The notes under the pieces were generated by a model, which saw only the letters and a program-made list of their open reading frames with translations, was not told where the DNA came from and ran no database searches. A program made the position numbers and the translations under genes. Source: Kaistella chaponensis (GTDB lineage Bacteria > Bacteroidota > Bacteroidia > Flavobacteriales > Weeksellaceae). From it: a DNA stretch of 64,000 nucleotides. Below, piece after piece: positions 23,502-32,306 of this stretch. The stretch lies in the NCBI RefSeq assembly GCF_900156725.1, contig NZ_FTOI01000009.1, positions 1 to 64,000 on the forward strand. Direction: 5' to 3'. The number at the start of each line of letters is the position of its first letter. The stretch's first letter is position 1.

Positions 23502-24089
23502 ATGAAAAAGCTGTATTTATTCGATTTCGATGGGACTTTAACCTATAAAGACACCATGTTTCTGTACCTCAAATTTTATAATCCCAGCAAATTCAAGTTA
23601 CAGTTTTTCAAGCATATACCCTTATTTGTTTTATTGAAACTGAAACTTGCCGATGCTGAAAAAGTAAAAAAAAGTTTTATTTCCTCAATCTTAAAAGGGG
23701 AACGGAAAGCTAAAATAGAAAGCAAATCAAAAGCATTTTTCGACACCAATTTTCCTGATATTTTTAGAGAAAATGCTTTAGAATTTATCAAGAATATCGA
23801 CCGAAATACTACTGAATGTTATATTGTTTCTGCTTCTTTGGATATTTGGGTACAACCTTTTGCAGAAAAATTCAATATTAAACTTTTAGCAACACGTGCT
23901 GAATACAAAGATGATATTTTCACCGGAAATTTTATCGGAAAAAATTGCAACAATGCTGAAAAAGTAAATCGAGTGATCGACGCAATTGGCAATAAAAAAT
24001 TTGATAAAACAATAGCATTTGGCGACACCTCGGGCGATAAAGAAATGTTAGCTTGGGCGAATGAAGGGAAGTTTGAATTTTTTCACTAA
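23502..24089 (+). CDS. HAD-IB family phosphatase
   Basis: The HAD nucleophile motif FDFDGTLT is at residues 7-14 (Asp8, Asp10), motif II is SAS near 110 and motif III/IV FGDTSGDKEM near 175. A cap insertion places it in the HAD-IB (SerB-like) group. In this cluster the obvious substrate is polyprenylphosphoryl-5-phosphoribose, whose 5-phosphate must be removed between the UbiA and DprE1 steps; in mycobacteria another phosphatase family is assigned that role. This assignment is an inference from context. Confidence 0.8.
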   Translation: MKKLYLFDFDGTLTYKDTMFLYLKFYNPSKFKLQFFKHIPLFVLLKLKLADAEKVKKSFISSILKGERKAKIESKSKAFFDTNFPDIFRENALEFIKNIDRNTTECYIVSASLDIWVQPFAEKFNIKLLATRAEYKDDIFTGNFIGKNCNNAEKVNRVIDAIGNKKFDKTIAFGDTSGDKEMLAWANEGKFEFFH

Positions 24090-24128
24090 TTTTGAACTGC
24101 GAAAAATCTTAAAAAAGAAAGTAAAATA

Positions 24129-25304
24129 ATGGATAGAATTTACCTGGATAATGCTGCTACGACACCACTTTCCGAAGAAGTAATCGATGCGATGGTTGAT
24201 GTGATGAAAACAAATTACGGCAATCCTTCTTCTACTCACAGTCTCGGGCAAGAAGCCAAAATCTTAATTGAAAACGTTAGGAGGCAGGTTGCAGATTATC
24301 TCCATGTAACTCCGGCGGAAATAATTTTTACTTCCTGCGGTACAGAATCCAATAACATGATTATTAAATCGTGTGTAAACCATTTAGGAGTAGAGCGAAT
24401 TATCACTTCTCCTATGGAGCACAAGTGCGTCGCAGAGACTGTTTTAGATATGAAAAAACGGAGAGGGGTAGAAGTCGTGTATCTTCGTCCCGATCAAAAA
24501 GGAGATTTCGATTTGATTCAATTAGAAGAAATCATCAAAAGTTCCGATAAGAAAACTTTAGTAACACTAATGCACGCTAACAACGAAATCGGCAATTTGT
24601 TAGACCTTAAGAAAGTTGCTGAAATGTGTAAAGCGAATAAAGTACTTTTTCATTCAGACACGGTACAGTCAATGGCGCATATGGAAATTGATTTTTCCCA
24701 AATTCCGTTGGATTTCGCATCTTGCAGTGCCCATAAATTTCACGGCCCGAAAGGAAGTGGTTTTGCCTTTATAAGAAAAGCTTCTGGATTAAAGGGAATT
24801 ATCACCGGTGGTCCACAAGAAAGATCTTTACGAGCTGGAACGGAGAATGTTTGCGGTATTGTAGGTTTGGGAAAAGCTTTGGAGATTTCTCTGAATAATA
24901 TGGATCAGTATTCTTCCCACATAAAGGAAATTAAGAAATATACAAAAGAGCGTCTTTTAAGTGAAGTTGATGGCGTGAAATTTAACGGGAGAAGTGCTGA
25001 AGAAGAAACAAGTTTATATACGGTGTTAAGTGTTTTATTGCCCTTCAAAGATCCAATGATCGGTTTGAAACTCGATATGAAAGGTATTGCTGTTTCTCAG
25101 GGAAGTGCTTGTTCATCTGGTGCTACAAAACCTTCTATGGTGATGATGATGATTCTGGATGAGGACGAAATAGAAAATTGTACGCCATTGCGTATTTCTT
25201 TCAGTCATTTGACAACGAAAGAAGAAATAGATACGTTAGTCGATGCTTTACAGGAGATTGCGGTCTCTTTTAATATAGAAAAAACAAATGTTGAACATAG
25301 ATGA
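24129..25304 (+). CDS. Cysteine desulfurase, NifS/IscS type
   Basis: A PLP enzyme that mobilises sulfur from cysteine for Fe-S clusters and thio-modifications. YLDNAATTPL opens the protein, the PLP lysine is Lys203 in SAHKFHGPKGSG and the catalytic Cys328 is in SQGSACSSGA, followed by the RISFSHLTTKEEID end. The 391-residue length and the SACSSG loop fit group I enzymes. No iscU or sufU is adjacent; the next gene is thioredoxin, which could recycle persulfide. Whether it serves tRNA or Fe-S work cannot be told. Confidence 0.92.
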   Translation: MDRIYLDNAATTPLSEEVIDAMVDVMKTNYGNPSSTHSLGQEAKILIENVRRQVADYLHVTPAEIIFTSCGTESNNMIIKSCVNHLGVERIITSPMEHKCVAETVLDMKKRRGVEVVYLRPDQKGDFDLIQLEEIIKSSDKKTLVTLMHANNEIGNLLDLKKVAEMCKANKVLFHSDTVQSMAHMEIDFSQIPLDFASCSAHKFHGPKGSGFAFIRKASGLKGIITGGPQERSLRAGTENVCGIVGLGKALEISLNNMDQYSSHIKEIKKYTKERLLSEVDGVKFNGRSAEEETSLYTVLSVLLPFKDPMIGLKLDMKGIAVSQGSACSSGATKPSMVMMMILDEDEIENCTPLRISFSHLTTKEEIDTLVDALQEIAVSFNIEKTNVEHR

Positions 25305-25312
25305 TTTACTTT

Positions 25313-25340
25313 TTGACTAAGCAGGAAAATTGTAAATTTG
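25313..25340 (+). promoter_or_regulatory. Promoter of the thioredoxin gene
   Basis: TAAATTTG at 25333-25340 is a perfect -7 box, and a TTG at 25313-25315 stands 17 bases upstream, slightly closer than the usual 19-20. The trxA start follows 33 bases later. Confidence 0.5.
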
Positions 25341-25372
25341 TACTTTAAAATTAATTTAAAAATAGTATAAAA

Positions 25373-25690
25373 ATGGCATTAGAAATTACAGATCAATCAT
25401 TTCAAGAAATGGTTTTGAATTCCGATAAACCAGTGTTGGTAGATTTTTGGGCAGTTTGGTGTGGACCATGTAGAATGTTGGGACCAATTGTAGAGGAAAT
25501 TGCTGCCGATTTTGAAGGCAAAGCAGTTGTAGGAAAAGTTGATGTTGATAACAATCAACAAGTTTCTGTGGACTACGGAATCCGAAATATCCCGACTGTT
25601 TTAATTTTCAAAGGTGGGCAAGTCGTTGATAAAATCGTAGGAGTTGCATCGAAAGAGGTAATTGCTGAGAAATTATCTGCACATTTATAA
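25373..25690 (+). CDS. trxA: Thioredoxin
   Basis: A 105-residue cytosolic thioredoxin that reduces protein disulfides. The active site WCGPC puts the redox cysteines at 30 and 33; Asp24 in VLVDFWA and the cis-proline loop IRNIPTVLIF near 70-79 are present. It has its own promoter and terminator, so it is a single-gene unit between the cysteine desulfurase and the tRNA pair. Confidence 0.97.
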   Translation: MALEITDQSFQEMVLNSDKPVLVDFWAVWCGPCRMLGPIVEEIAADFEGKAVVGKVDVDNNQQVSVDYGIRNIPTVLIFKGGQVVDKIVGVASKEVIAEKLSAHL

Positions 25691-25710
25691 AAAATAATCA
25701 GGTGATAATG

Positions 25711-25741
25711 AATGCTTTCTATAAAAGGAAGCATTTTTTTT
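25711..25741 (+). terminator. Terminator after trxA
   Basis: AATGCTT pairs with AAGCATT, extended by a G-T and a C-G pair, with a row of T behind. Confidence 0.8.
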
Positions 25742-25752
25742 GTAAAAATGTT

Positions 25753-25781
25753 TTGTAGATAGGGATAAAGTTGTATTTTTG
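25753..25781 (+). promoter_or_regulatory. Promoter of the tRNA-Asp pair
   Basis: TTG at 25753-25755, an 18-base spacer, and TATTTTTG at 25774-25781 match the Bacteroidota consensus. The first tRNA begins 37 bases later. Confidence 0.6.
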
Positions 25782-25817
25782 CACTCACCAAAAAGAAACA
25801 TAGTTTCTGATTCTAAT

Positions 25818-25891
25818 GATCCGGTAGTTCAGCTGGTTAGAATGCCGCCCTGTCACGGCGGAGGTCGCGGGTTCGAATCCCGTCCGGATCG
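25818..25891 (+). tRNA. tRNA-Asp (GTC), copy 1
   Basis: The 74-base gene folds into a standard cloverleaf: acceptor GATCCGG with CCGGATC and discriminator G, D arm around AGTTCAGCTGGTTAGA, anticodon stem CCGCC/GGCGG with loop CTGTCAC (anticodon GTC), and T arm GCGGG-TTCGAAT-CCCGT. CCA is not encoded. Confidence 0.97.
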
Positions 25892-25922
25892 CAAAAAGTT
25901 TACAATTACTTTTCAAAAAATT

Positions 25923-25996
25923 GATCCGGTAGTTCAGCTGGTTAGAATGCCGCCCTGTCACGGCGGAGGTCGCGGGTTCGAATCCCGTCCGGATCG
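25923..25996 (+). tRNA. tRNA-Asp (GTC), copy 2
   Basis: Identical base for base to the first copy and 31 bases downstream of it, with anticodon GTC. Both are expected to be cut from one transcript that ends at the terminator directly behind this copy. Confidence 0.97.
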
Positions 25997-25998
25997 CG

Positions 25999-26033
25999 AA
26001 GTCTCTCAATGTAATTGGGAGACTTTTTTTTTT
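25999..26033 (+). terminator. Terminator after the tRNA pair
   Basis: AAGTCTC-T-CAAT pairs with ATTG-G-GAGACTT (12 bp with one G-T pair, 3-base loop) and is followed by nine or more T. Confidence 0.85.
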
Positions 26034-26425
26034 GGATCAAAATCAAAACGGAATCATTATCAAAACTTGGGAACTGAGCAAAAAATTTGGATAATGTGAA
26101 GTAGAGAAATCCATTGTCTTTTGGTCCTCGAAGGTGCAATTGGTTTTTTTTATCGCAGTCAATAATTCTGCAAACTCACAAATACTTCTGTGGTTTTAAT
26201 TATTTTAAATATCTTGATAATGGTTTATTTCATCTTCGTGAAAACTGAAACAGATTTTAATCCACATTCTCCTGTCTTTTTGAATTAGGGTGTTAATTTC
26301 AGTTGCACACAGCATTAAATCTTATTAATTCAATAACTATCACGTTATAAAATTTTGTTTAGTGCGTAAAAAGTACTAATATTGTTATAAAGCAATTAAC
26401 TTCTAAATAACAAAATAATTTAAGT
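26034..26425 (+). other. 392-bp intergenic region before glgC
   Basis: I see no supported ORF, tRNA or strong hairpin. The sequence is AT-rich with scattered short coding-like fragments near 26090-26140. No consensus -7 box is placed well before glgC; ATAAAATTTTG near 26347 is the nearest imperfect match. Confidence 0.5.
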
Positions 26426-27694
26426 ATGAAACCCAATGTCATCTCAATCGTACTCGGTGGTGGAAGAGGAAGTCGGCTGTTTCCGTTAACATATTCCCGG
26501 TCAAAACCCGCTGTTCCTATTGCTGGAAAATACAGATTAGTTGATATTCCAATTTCTAATTGTTTGAATTCGGGCTACAACAAAATCTTGGTTTTAACCC
26601 AGTTTAATTCAGCTTCTTTGAATTCACACATCAAGAATTCTTATCATTTTGATATATTTAGCAAAGGTTTCGTAGATATTTTAGCCGCAGAACAGAATGT
26701 AGAAAACGATCAGTGGTATCAAGGAACCGCAGATGCAGTGCGCCAATCGATGAAACATCTTGATAAGTATGATTATGAATATATCTTAATTCTATCCGGT
26801 GATCAGCTTTATCAGATGGATTTTCGCGAACTCATCGATTACCATTGCAAAAACGAAGGCGATATTACCATAGCGACCATTCCTGTGAATGCTAAAGATG
26901 CACCTGGATTTGGAATCTTAAAATCAGATGACGAAGGGAATATTACTTCATTTATCGAAAAACCTTCTTCTGATTTGCTCGTTGACTGGAAATCGGAAGT
27001 TTCCGAAAAAAGCAGGAACGAAGGAAAGGAATATTTGGCCTCGATGGGAATTTATGTTTTCAGCAAGGCTGTTCTGAAAAAAATGTTTGCAGAAGATCCC
27101 GGCGACGATTTTGGCGGCGAACTCATACCAAACGGAATTGGTGTCTATAAAACACTGAGTTTTCAGTATGATGGTTATTGGACAGATATCGGAACCATTG
27201 AATCATTTTTTGATGCGAATATTGATCTAACCAGAGATTTTCCCAAGTTTAATCTGTTCAGTAATGCACCCATTTACACGAGAGCCAGAATGCTTCCGCC
27301 TTCAAAAATTTTGGGATCTTATGTGAGCAAAGCTATTTTTGGTGATGGATGTATTGTAATGGCAGATAAAATTGAAAACTCTCTCGTCGGAAACAGAAGT
27401 AGAATTGATAAAGGAAGCACCTTAATATGCACCTATATGATGGGAGCAGATTACTATCAAAGTACCGAAAATATCATATCCAACGATCAGAATGGAATAC
27501 CAAATTTGGGCGTAGGAAAATATTGCTTTATAGAAAATGCAATTCTCGATAAAAATTGCAGTATTGGTGATAACGTTCGTATCATCGGTGGTAAACATCT
27601 TTCCGATGGCGATTATGAGAATCATTCGATCAAAGACGGAATCGTCGTGGTGAAAAAAAATGCAGTTATTAGTGCAGGAACCATCATCCCTTAA
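26426..27694 (+). CDS. glgC: Glucose-1-phosphate adenylyltransferase
   Basis: GlgC makes ADP-glucose from glucose-1-phosphate and ATP, the committed step of glycogen synthesis. The nucleotidyl motif GGGRGSRLFPLT is at residues 12-23, the catalytic region LSGDQLYQMD near 123-132, the glucose-phosphate site FIEKP near 176-180, and a left-handed beta-helix domain fills the C-terminus. The length of 422 residues is standard. No glgA, glgB or glgP is adjacent and a terminator closes the gene, so it is a lone unit here. Confidence 0.95.
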   Translation: MKPNVISIVLGGGRGSRLFPLTYSRSKPAVPIAGKYRLVDIPISNCLNSGYNKILVLTQFNSASLNSHIKNSYHFDIFSKGFVDILAAEQNVENDQWYQGTADAVRQSMKHLDKYDYEYILILSGDQLYQMDFRELIDYHCKNEGDITIATIPVNAKDAPGFGILKSDDEGNITSFIEKPSSDLLVDWKSEVSEKSRNEGKEYLASMGIYVFSKAVLKKMFAEDPGDDFGGELIPNGIGVYKTLSFQYDGYWTDIGTIESFFDANIDLTRDFPKFNLFSNAPIYTRARMLPPSKILGSYVSKAIFGDGCIVMADKIENSLVGNRSRIDKGSTLICTYMMGADYYQSTENIISNDQNGIPNLGVGKYCFIENAILDKNCSIGDNVRIIGGKHLSDGDYENHSIKDGIVVVKKNAVISAGTIIP

Positions 27695-27710
27695 ATAACA
27701 AATCAAGTCA

Positions 27711-27747
27711 AAAAGCACGGCAATATTTAATCGCCGTGCTTTTTTTA
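27711..27747 (+). terminator. Terminator after glgC
   Basis: AGCACGGC (27714-27721) pairs with GCCGTGCT (27733-27740), extended by A and T runs on the flanks. Confidence 0.88.
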
Positions 27748-27771
27748 TGTTACTTTTTGTATTTTTGCGAT

Positions 27772-28809
27772 ATGCGCTGGTTAAAATTCGGACTTCTACT
27801 CATCATTTTTTTCTTTACTGTCTACGCGGTATCCATGTCTTTCGTGGAGGAAAATAAAAAATTTACCATTGAAAAGGAAATAAATTATCCCGTAGAAAAA
27901 GTATTTCCACAATTTAATAATTTACAGAATTTCAGCATGTGGAATTCTTTTTTCAGTCAAAATAATCAATGGACCTTCGAATATTTCACGCCTTATGAAG
28001 GGCAGGGAAGTGCCATGACTTTTCACGACAAAAAAAACAAAAAAAGTGCGGGAGATTTGTATATACGATATGCGAATCCCAATAAAACATTGCGTTATCG
28101 CTTTTATGAAGGCATGCAAAGCAATCCTTATCTCATCGATGTGAAATTCGTGGCCGATAAAGGGAAAACGCGAATTGTTTGGTACATTCAAACTCCCAAA
28201 CAACCTTTTCTTAAACGTTCTTTGAATTTACTTACAGAGGATTTTATTGCAGATCAGATTGATTTAAGCATGAAAAATCTTTACAATACATTGGGCAATA
28301 AGGTCGATAAAGATAGAAAACGCGAAAGTTTAAAATTCGACAGTTTGATGGTTGAAAACCAGGGAATCCAGTTGCTTTTGGGGATCAATGTGAATTCCAA
28401 AAATGACAAAAATGCGCTTTTCAAAAATATAGTGATCAATCATAATAAGGTGTTGAATTACGTTAAAATGGACTTAGCGAAAAAAAGCGACGAATATGGT
28501 GAACCGATTTTAATCACAGATGCCGATAATTTTAAAGACAAAGAAGTTTCTTATTTTTACAGTATTCCGCTCCCAAAAAGAATTGGAATTTCAGACAATA
28601 ATTTCAGCTTCAGAACCCTAAATGCGTCTAAAAATTACGTCATTTATTACCGTGGAAACTACGCAGGAAGAACAAAAGCAATTCAGCAATTACTTCTTCA
28701 AGCTAAAAAAGACACGCTTCGAACCGGAGAATTGCAACAGACTTTTCTAGAGGAACCTCGAGACGAAGCCAATACCATGATTAAATTATCGCTCCCTGTT
28801 TTTAGATAA
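27772..28809 (+). CDS. SRPBCC domain protein with GyrI-like C-terminus (345 aa)
   Basis: The ATG at 27772 (MRWLKFG) is chosen over 27736, because the extra 12 codons would overlap the glgC terminator and the signal-like helix begins after it. Residues 4-22 form one membrane helix. Residues 30-160 resemble the SRPBCC/polyketide-cyclase fold (FTIEKEINYPVEKVFPQF, NFSMWNSFF), and about 175-345 resemble the GyrI-like small-molecule-binding domain (EPILITDADNFKDKEVSYFYSIPL). Both folds hold small hydrophobic ligands, but no ligand can be named. A -7 box TATTTTTG ends only 4 bases before the ATG, so the mRNA may be leaderless. Confidence 0.8.
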   Translation: MRWLKFGLLLIIFFFTVYAVSMSFVEENKKFTIEKEINYPVEKVFPQFNNLQNFSMWNSFFSQNNQWTFEYFTPYEGQGSAMTFHDKKNKKSAGDLYIRYANPNKTLRYRFYEGMQSNPYLIDVKFVADKGKTRIVWYIQTPKQPFLKRSLNLLTEDFIADQIDLSMKNLYNTLGNKVDKDRKRESLKFDSLMVENQGIQLLLGINVNSKNDKNALFKNIVINHNKVLNYVKMDLAKKSDEYGEPILITDADNFKDKEVSYFYSIPLPKRIGISDNNFSFRTLNASKNYVIYYRGNYAGRTKAIQQLLLQAKKDTLRTGELQQTFLEEPRDEANTMIKLSLPVFR

Positions 28810-28906
28810 ATTTTTTAAGTTTTTTTAAAGGTCTTTCAGCTTTATTACCTCACTTTTTTTTGCTAAGTTTGTCTTTTAAATAAAATAAAGAGTTAATCTG
28901 TAAAAA

Positions 28907-31714
28907 ATGGACAAATTTTCATTCCTGAATGCTGCACATTCGCAGTTAATAGAAGACTTATATCAGCAATATTTAAAATATCCCGATTCCGTAGAGCCTT
29001 CCTGGAAAGCATTTTTTCAGGGATTTGATTTTGCACTCGAAAATTACAGCGAGGAGGATTCGGTAAATATCGCGCCATCTTCAGCACAAACTTCGGCGCC
29101 GATTTCAAATCAAATTGTTTCTAAAGAACAGATTCCTGATGACATTCAAAAAGAATTTAAAGTTCTCAATTTAATCGAAGCTTACAGACAGAGAGGTCAT
29201 TTATTTACCAAAACCAATCCTGTTAGAGAAAGACGACACTACGAACCAACTTTGGATATTGAAAATTTTGGACTTTCCAAAAGCGATTTAAACACAAAAT
29301 TTAATTCTGCAACAGAAACAGGAATGTCTTCTGCAGCGACGTTGCAGGAAATCATTAAACATCTTGAAAAGATTTACTGTGAATCAATCGGTGTTGAATA
29401 TATGCATATCAACAACGTTTCAGAAAAGAAATTCATTCGTGAATGGATTACCGTAAATGAAAATCATGCAAAACTTTCAGCGCCAGAAAAAACAGAAATT
29501 TTAGAAAAACTTAATCAAGCGGTTGCTTTTGAGAATTATCTTCATACCAAATTTGTAGGTCAGAAAAGATTTTCATTAGAAGGTGGTGAATCACTTATTC
29601 CAGCATTAGATCAATTGATTACGCGCTCTTCTCAATTAGGAGTTGATGAAGTGGTTTTGGGAATGGCTCACCGTGGAAGATTAAGTGTTCTAACCAATAT
29701 ATTCGGAAAATCGTACAAACAGATTTTCTCAGAATTTGAAGGAAAAGAATTCGAAGAAGATGTATTTTCCGGTGATGTTAAATACCATTTAGGTTCATCA
29801 AAAACAATTAAAACAGAATCTGGCGAAGAAGTAATCATTAATTTAACCCCGAATCCATCGCATCTTGAAACAGTAGCTGCATTGGTAGAAGGAATCTGTC
29901 GTGCAAAAGTTGACCATAAATATAAAGATTACAAAAAAGTTTTGCCAATCGTTATTCATGGTGACGGAGCTATTGCCGGACAAGGAATTGTGTACGAAAT
30001 CGCGCAAATGATGACTTTGGAAGGTTATAAAACCGGCGGAACTGTTCATATTGTCGTGAACAATCAGGTGTCATTTACCACCAATTATATCGACGCGAGG
30101 TCTTCAATTTATTGTACAGATATTGCTAAAGTAACAGAATCTCCTGTAATGCACGTAAATGCAGATGATGTTGAAGCTGTAGTTCATGCCATCAGATTCG
30201 CAGCAGATTTCCGTGCAGAATTTGGTAAAGATGTTTATATCGACTTATTAGGCTACAGAAAATATGGTCATAATGAAGGCGATGAACCAAGATTTACGCA
30301 ACCTAATTTGTACAAATCAATTTCCAAACATCCGAATCCAAGAGAAATTTATAAAGCTGAATTGATTAAAGAAGGAGTAGTTTCAGACGAAGTTCTGAAA
30401 GAAATGGAATCCAAATTCAAGAAACTTTTAGATGAAGATTACGATGCTTCGAAGGGAATTGAAAAAAACACAATGGATATTTTTATGTCCGGTGATTGGA
30501 GAGATTTCCCGCTAAGTTCGAAAGATGCAATGCAAAGTCCTGTTGATACAGGTTTTAATTTAGACGAGTTAAAAAAACTTGCCATTCAAATGACAACTTT
30601 GCCTGCTGACAAAAAATTCATTTCCAAAATCACAAGACTTTTTGAAAATCGACTCAAAATGATCGAGGCCAATTCATTAGATTGGGCACTTGGAGAGTGG
30701 TTGGCTTATGCAACATTGTTGACGGAAGGAAATGATATCAGAATTTCTGGTGAAGACGTTGAAAGAGGAACTTTTTCTCACCGTCATGCAGTAGTGAAAA
30801 CAGAAGATACAGAAGAAGATTATATTCCTTTAAGACATATTTCCGAAAACAGGTTCGATATTTATAATTCGCATCTGTCTGAATACGGAGTTCTTGGTTT
30901 TGACTACGGTTATGCAATGGCTTCTCCCAAAACTTTAACCATTTGGGAAGCACAATTTGGAGATTTCTTAAATGGAGCACAAATTATTATTGACCAATAT
31001 GTAGTTGCTGCCGAAGAAAAATGGAAAATCCAAAATGGTTTGGTAATGCTTCTTCCACACGGTTTTGAAGGTCAAGGTGCAGAACATTCTTCGGCCAGAC
31101 TTGAACGGTTTTTAACGCTTGCTGCAAATGAAAATATGACGGTTGCTAATGCAACAACGCCTGCAAACTATTTCCACTTGTTAAGAAGACAATTAAAATG
31201 GAATTTCAGAAAACCATTGGTAGTAATGACGCCGAAGTCTTTGCTTCGTCATCCGAAAGTTGTTTCTCCTTTAGAAGATTTTGCTAACGGACAATTCCAG
31301 CCAATCATAGATGATGAAACGGCAAATGCAGATAAAATTGAAAAATTAGTTCTTTGTTCTGGTAAGATTTACTACGAACTTTTAGCTAAAAAAGAAGAAC
31401 TGAATTGTGAAAATATTGCTTTAGTTAGATTTGAGCAACTTTACCCAATTCAAAATGATAAAATTGAAGAAATTTTCGCAAAATATAAAAATAGAAAACA
31501 ACTTCTTTGGGTACAGGAAGAACCAGAAAACATGGGAGCGTGGACTTTTATTTTAAGAAATTTCAGAGATACCGGAATTCAAGTTATTGCAGCAGTTGCC
31601 AGTGGAACACCGGCTCCTGGAAGCCATAAAATGTTCGAGAAAAATCAGAACAATGTGATCAACAGAGTTTTTGACAGAGACGACGCACCGGTAAAACGAC
31701 CTGTAACTGCGTAA
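28907..31714 (+). CDS. sucA: 2-oxoglutarate dehydrogenase E1 component
   Basis: SucA is the thiamine-diphosphate decarboxylase of the 2-oxoglutarate dehydrogenase complex of the TCA cycle. The N-terminal FLNAAHSQLIEDLYQQYL is the usual E2-contact segment; GMAHRGRLSVLTN near 258-270 and GDGAIAGQG near 354-362 belong to the cofactor/active-site region, and LPHGFEGQGAEHSSARLERFL near 725-745 is the C-terminal signature. It has 935 residues. A -7 box TAAGTTTG lies at 28864-28871. sucB follows after one small gene, and the lipoamide dehydrogenase gene is not in the window. Confidence 0.96.
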   Translation: MDKFSFLNAAHSQLIEDLYQQYLKYPDSVEPSWKAFFQGFDFALENYSEEDSVNIAPSSAQTSAPISNQIVSKEQIPDDIQKEFKVLNLIEAYRQRGHLFTKTNPVRERRHYEPTLDIENFGLSKSDLNTKFNSATETGMSSAATLQEIIKHLEKIYCESIGVEYMHINNVSEKKFIREWITVNENHAKLSAPEKTEILEKLNQAVAFENYLHTKFVGQKRFSLEGGESLIPALDQLITRSSQLGVDEVVLGMAHRGRLSVLTNIFGKSYKQIFSEFEGKEFEEDVFSGDVKYHLGSSKTIKTESGEEVIINLTPNPSHLETVAALVEGICRAKVDHKYKDYKKVLPIVIHGDGAIAGQGIVYEIAQMMTLEGYKTGGTVHIVVNNQVSFTTNYIDARSSIYCTDIAKVTESPVMHVNADDVEAVVHAIRFAADFRAEFGKDVYIDLLGYRKYGHNEGDEPRFTQPNLYKSISKHPNPREIYKAELIKEGVVSDEVLKEMESKFKKLLDEDYDASKGIEKNTMDIFMSGDWRDFPLSSKDAMQSPVDTGFNLDELKKLAIQMTTLPADKKFISKITRLFENRLKMIEANSLDWALGEWLAYATLLTEGNDIRISGEDVERGTFSHRHAVVKTEDTEEDYIPLRHISENRFDIYNSHLSEYGVLGFDYGYAMASPKTLTIWEAQFGDFLNGAQIIIDQYVVAAEEKWKIQNGLVMLLPHGFEGQGAEHSSARLERFLTLAANENMTVANATTPANYFHLLRRQLKWNFRKPLVVMTPKSLLRHPKVVSPLEDFANGQFQPIIDDETANADKIEKLVLCSGKIYYELLAKKEELNCENIALVRFEQLYPIQNDKIEEIFAKYKNRKQLLWVQEEPENMGAWTFILRNFRDTGIQVIAAVASGTPAPGSHKMFEKNQNNVINRVFDRDDAPVKRPVTA

Positions 31715-31721
31715 TTGATTA

Positions 31722-32288
31722 ATGAAAAAGCTTTTTTTATTCTTAAGTTTTATTTCTTTTGTTCCGTTTTTTGCGCAGGACTTGAGAACCGAAATTGAAA
31801 ATCAGTTCCGGGATTACAACAACTTATTGATAGAGAAAAAATTTGAAAAAGCACTTCAGCTTTATGGCAATGAAGATTTCCTAAAGCGTTTTCCGATAGA
31901 GCAGCTGGTTGAAAAGATGAATAAAATGTTCAGCTCACCAGAAATTGATTTTCATTTGGCAGCTCCTGAAAATATAGTTGTAAGTGATAAAGTTATTGAT
32001 CAAAACGAGAAGAAATTTGTGAAAATAGATTTTCAGCAAAAACTGGAAATGAAATTTAATGATGCTGAACTGAATAGAGATAATTTGTTGGCTGCTTTGC
32101 AAAAAACTTTTGGTAATGAACAGGTGAAATATGAGGATAAAACAGGATTTTTTTTAGTGAATACGGTCAAAACAGCAGTAGCAAATTCAAGTGACTTGAA
32201 AAATTGGAAATTTACGGTCCTGGAACAAAAGCAAATCCCAATATTAATAGGATTTATTCCAGAACAATTTTTAAAAGATTTAAAATAA
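31722..32288 (+). CDS. Secreted protein of unknown function between sucA and sucB (188 aa)
   Basis: A signal peptide (1-18, cleavage after FAQ) is followed by a mainly helical domain resembling small DUF3887/NTF2-like stress proteins (FRDYNNLLIEKKFEKALQLY near 28-47), though I cannot place it firmly. It starts 7 bp after sucA and ends 18 bp before sucB, so it must be co-transcribed with the two TCA enzymes. An exported protein in that position is odd, since the complex is cytosolic; the gene may simply have settled in the operon. Confidence 0.75.
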   Translation: MKKLFLFLSFISFVPFFAQDLRTEIENQFRDYNNLLIEKKFEKALQLYGNEDFLKRFPIEQLVEKMNKMFSSPEIDFHLAAPENIVVSDKVIDQNEKKFVKIDFQQKLEMKFNDAELNRDNLLAALQKTFGNEQVKYEDKTGFFLVNTVKTAVANSSDLKNWKFTVLEQKQIPILIGFIPEQFLKDLK

Positions 32289-32306
32289 TAAACAAAAATA
32301 TTAACG

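Noticed and set aside
25779-26139. ORFs on both strands over the tRNA-Asp pair, with repeated RTGFEPATSAVTGR or RMPPCHGGGRGFESRP peptides
   Set aside because: They are translations of two identical tRNA genes; the repeat peptides come from the tRNA sequence, not from a protein.
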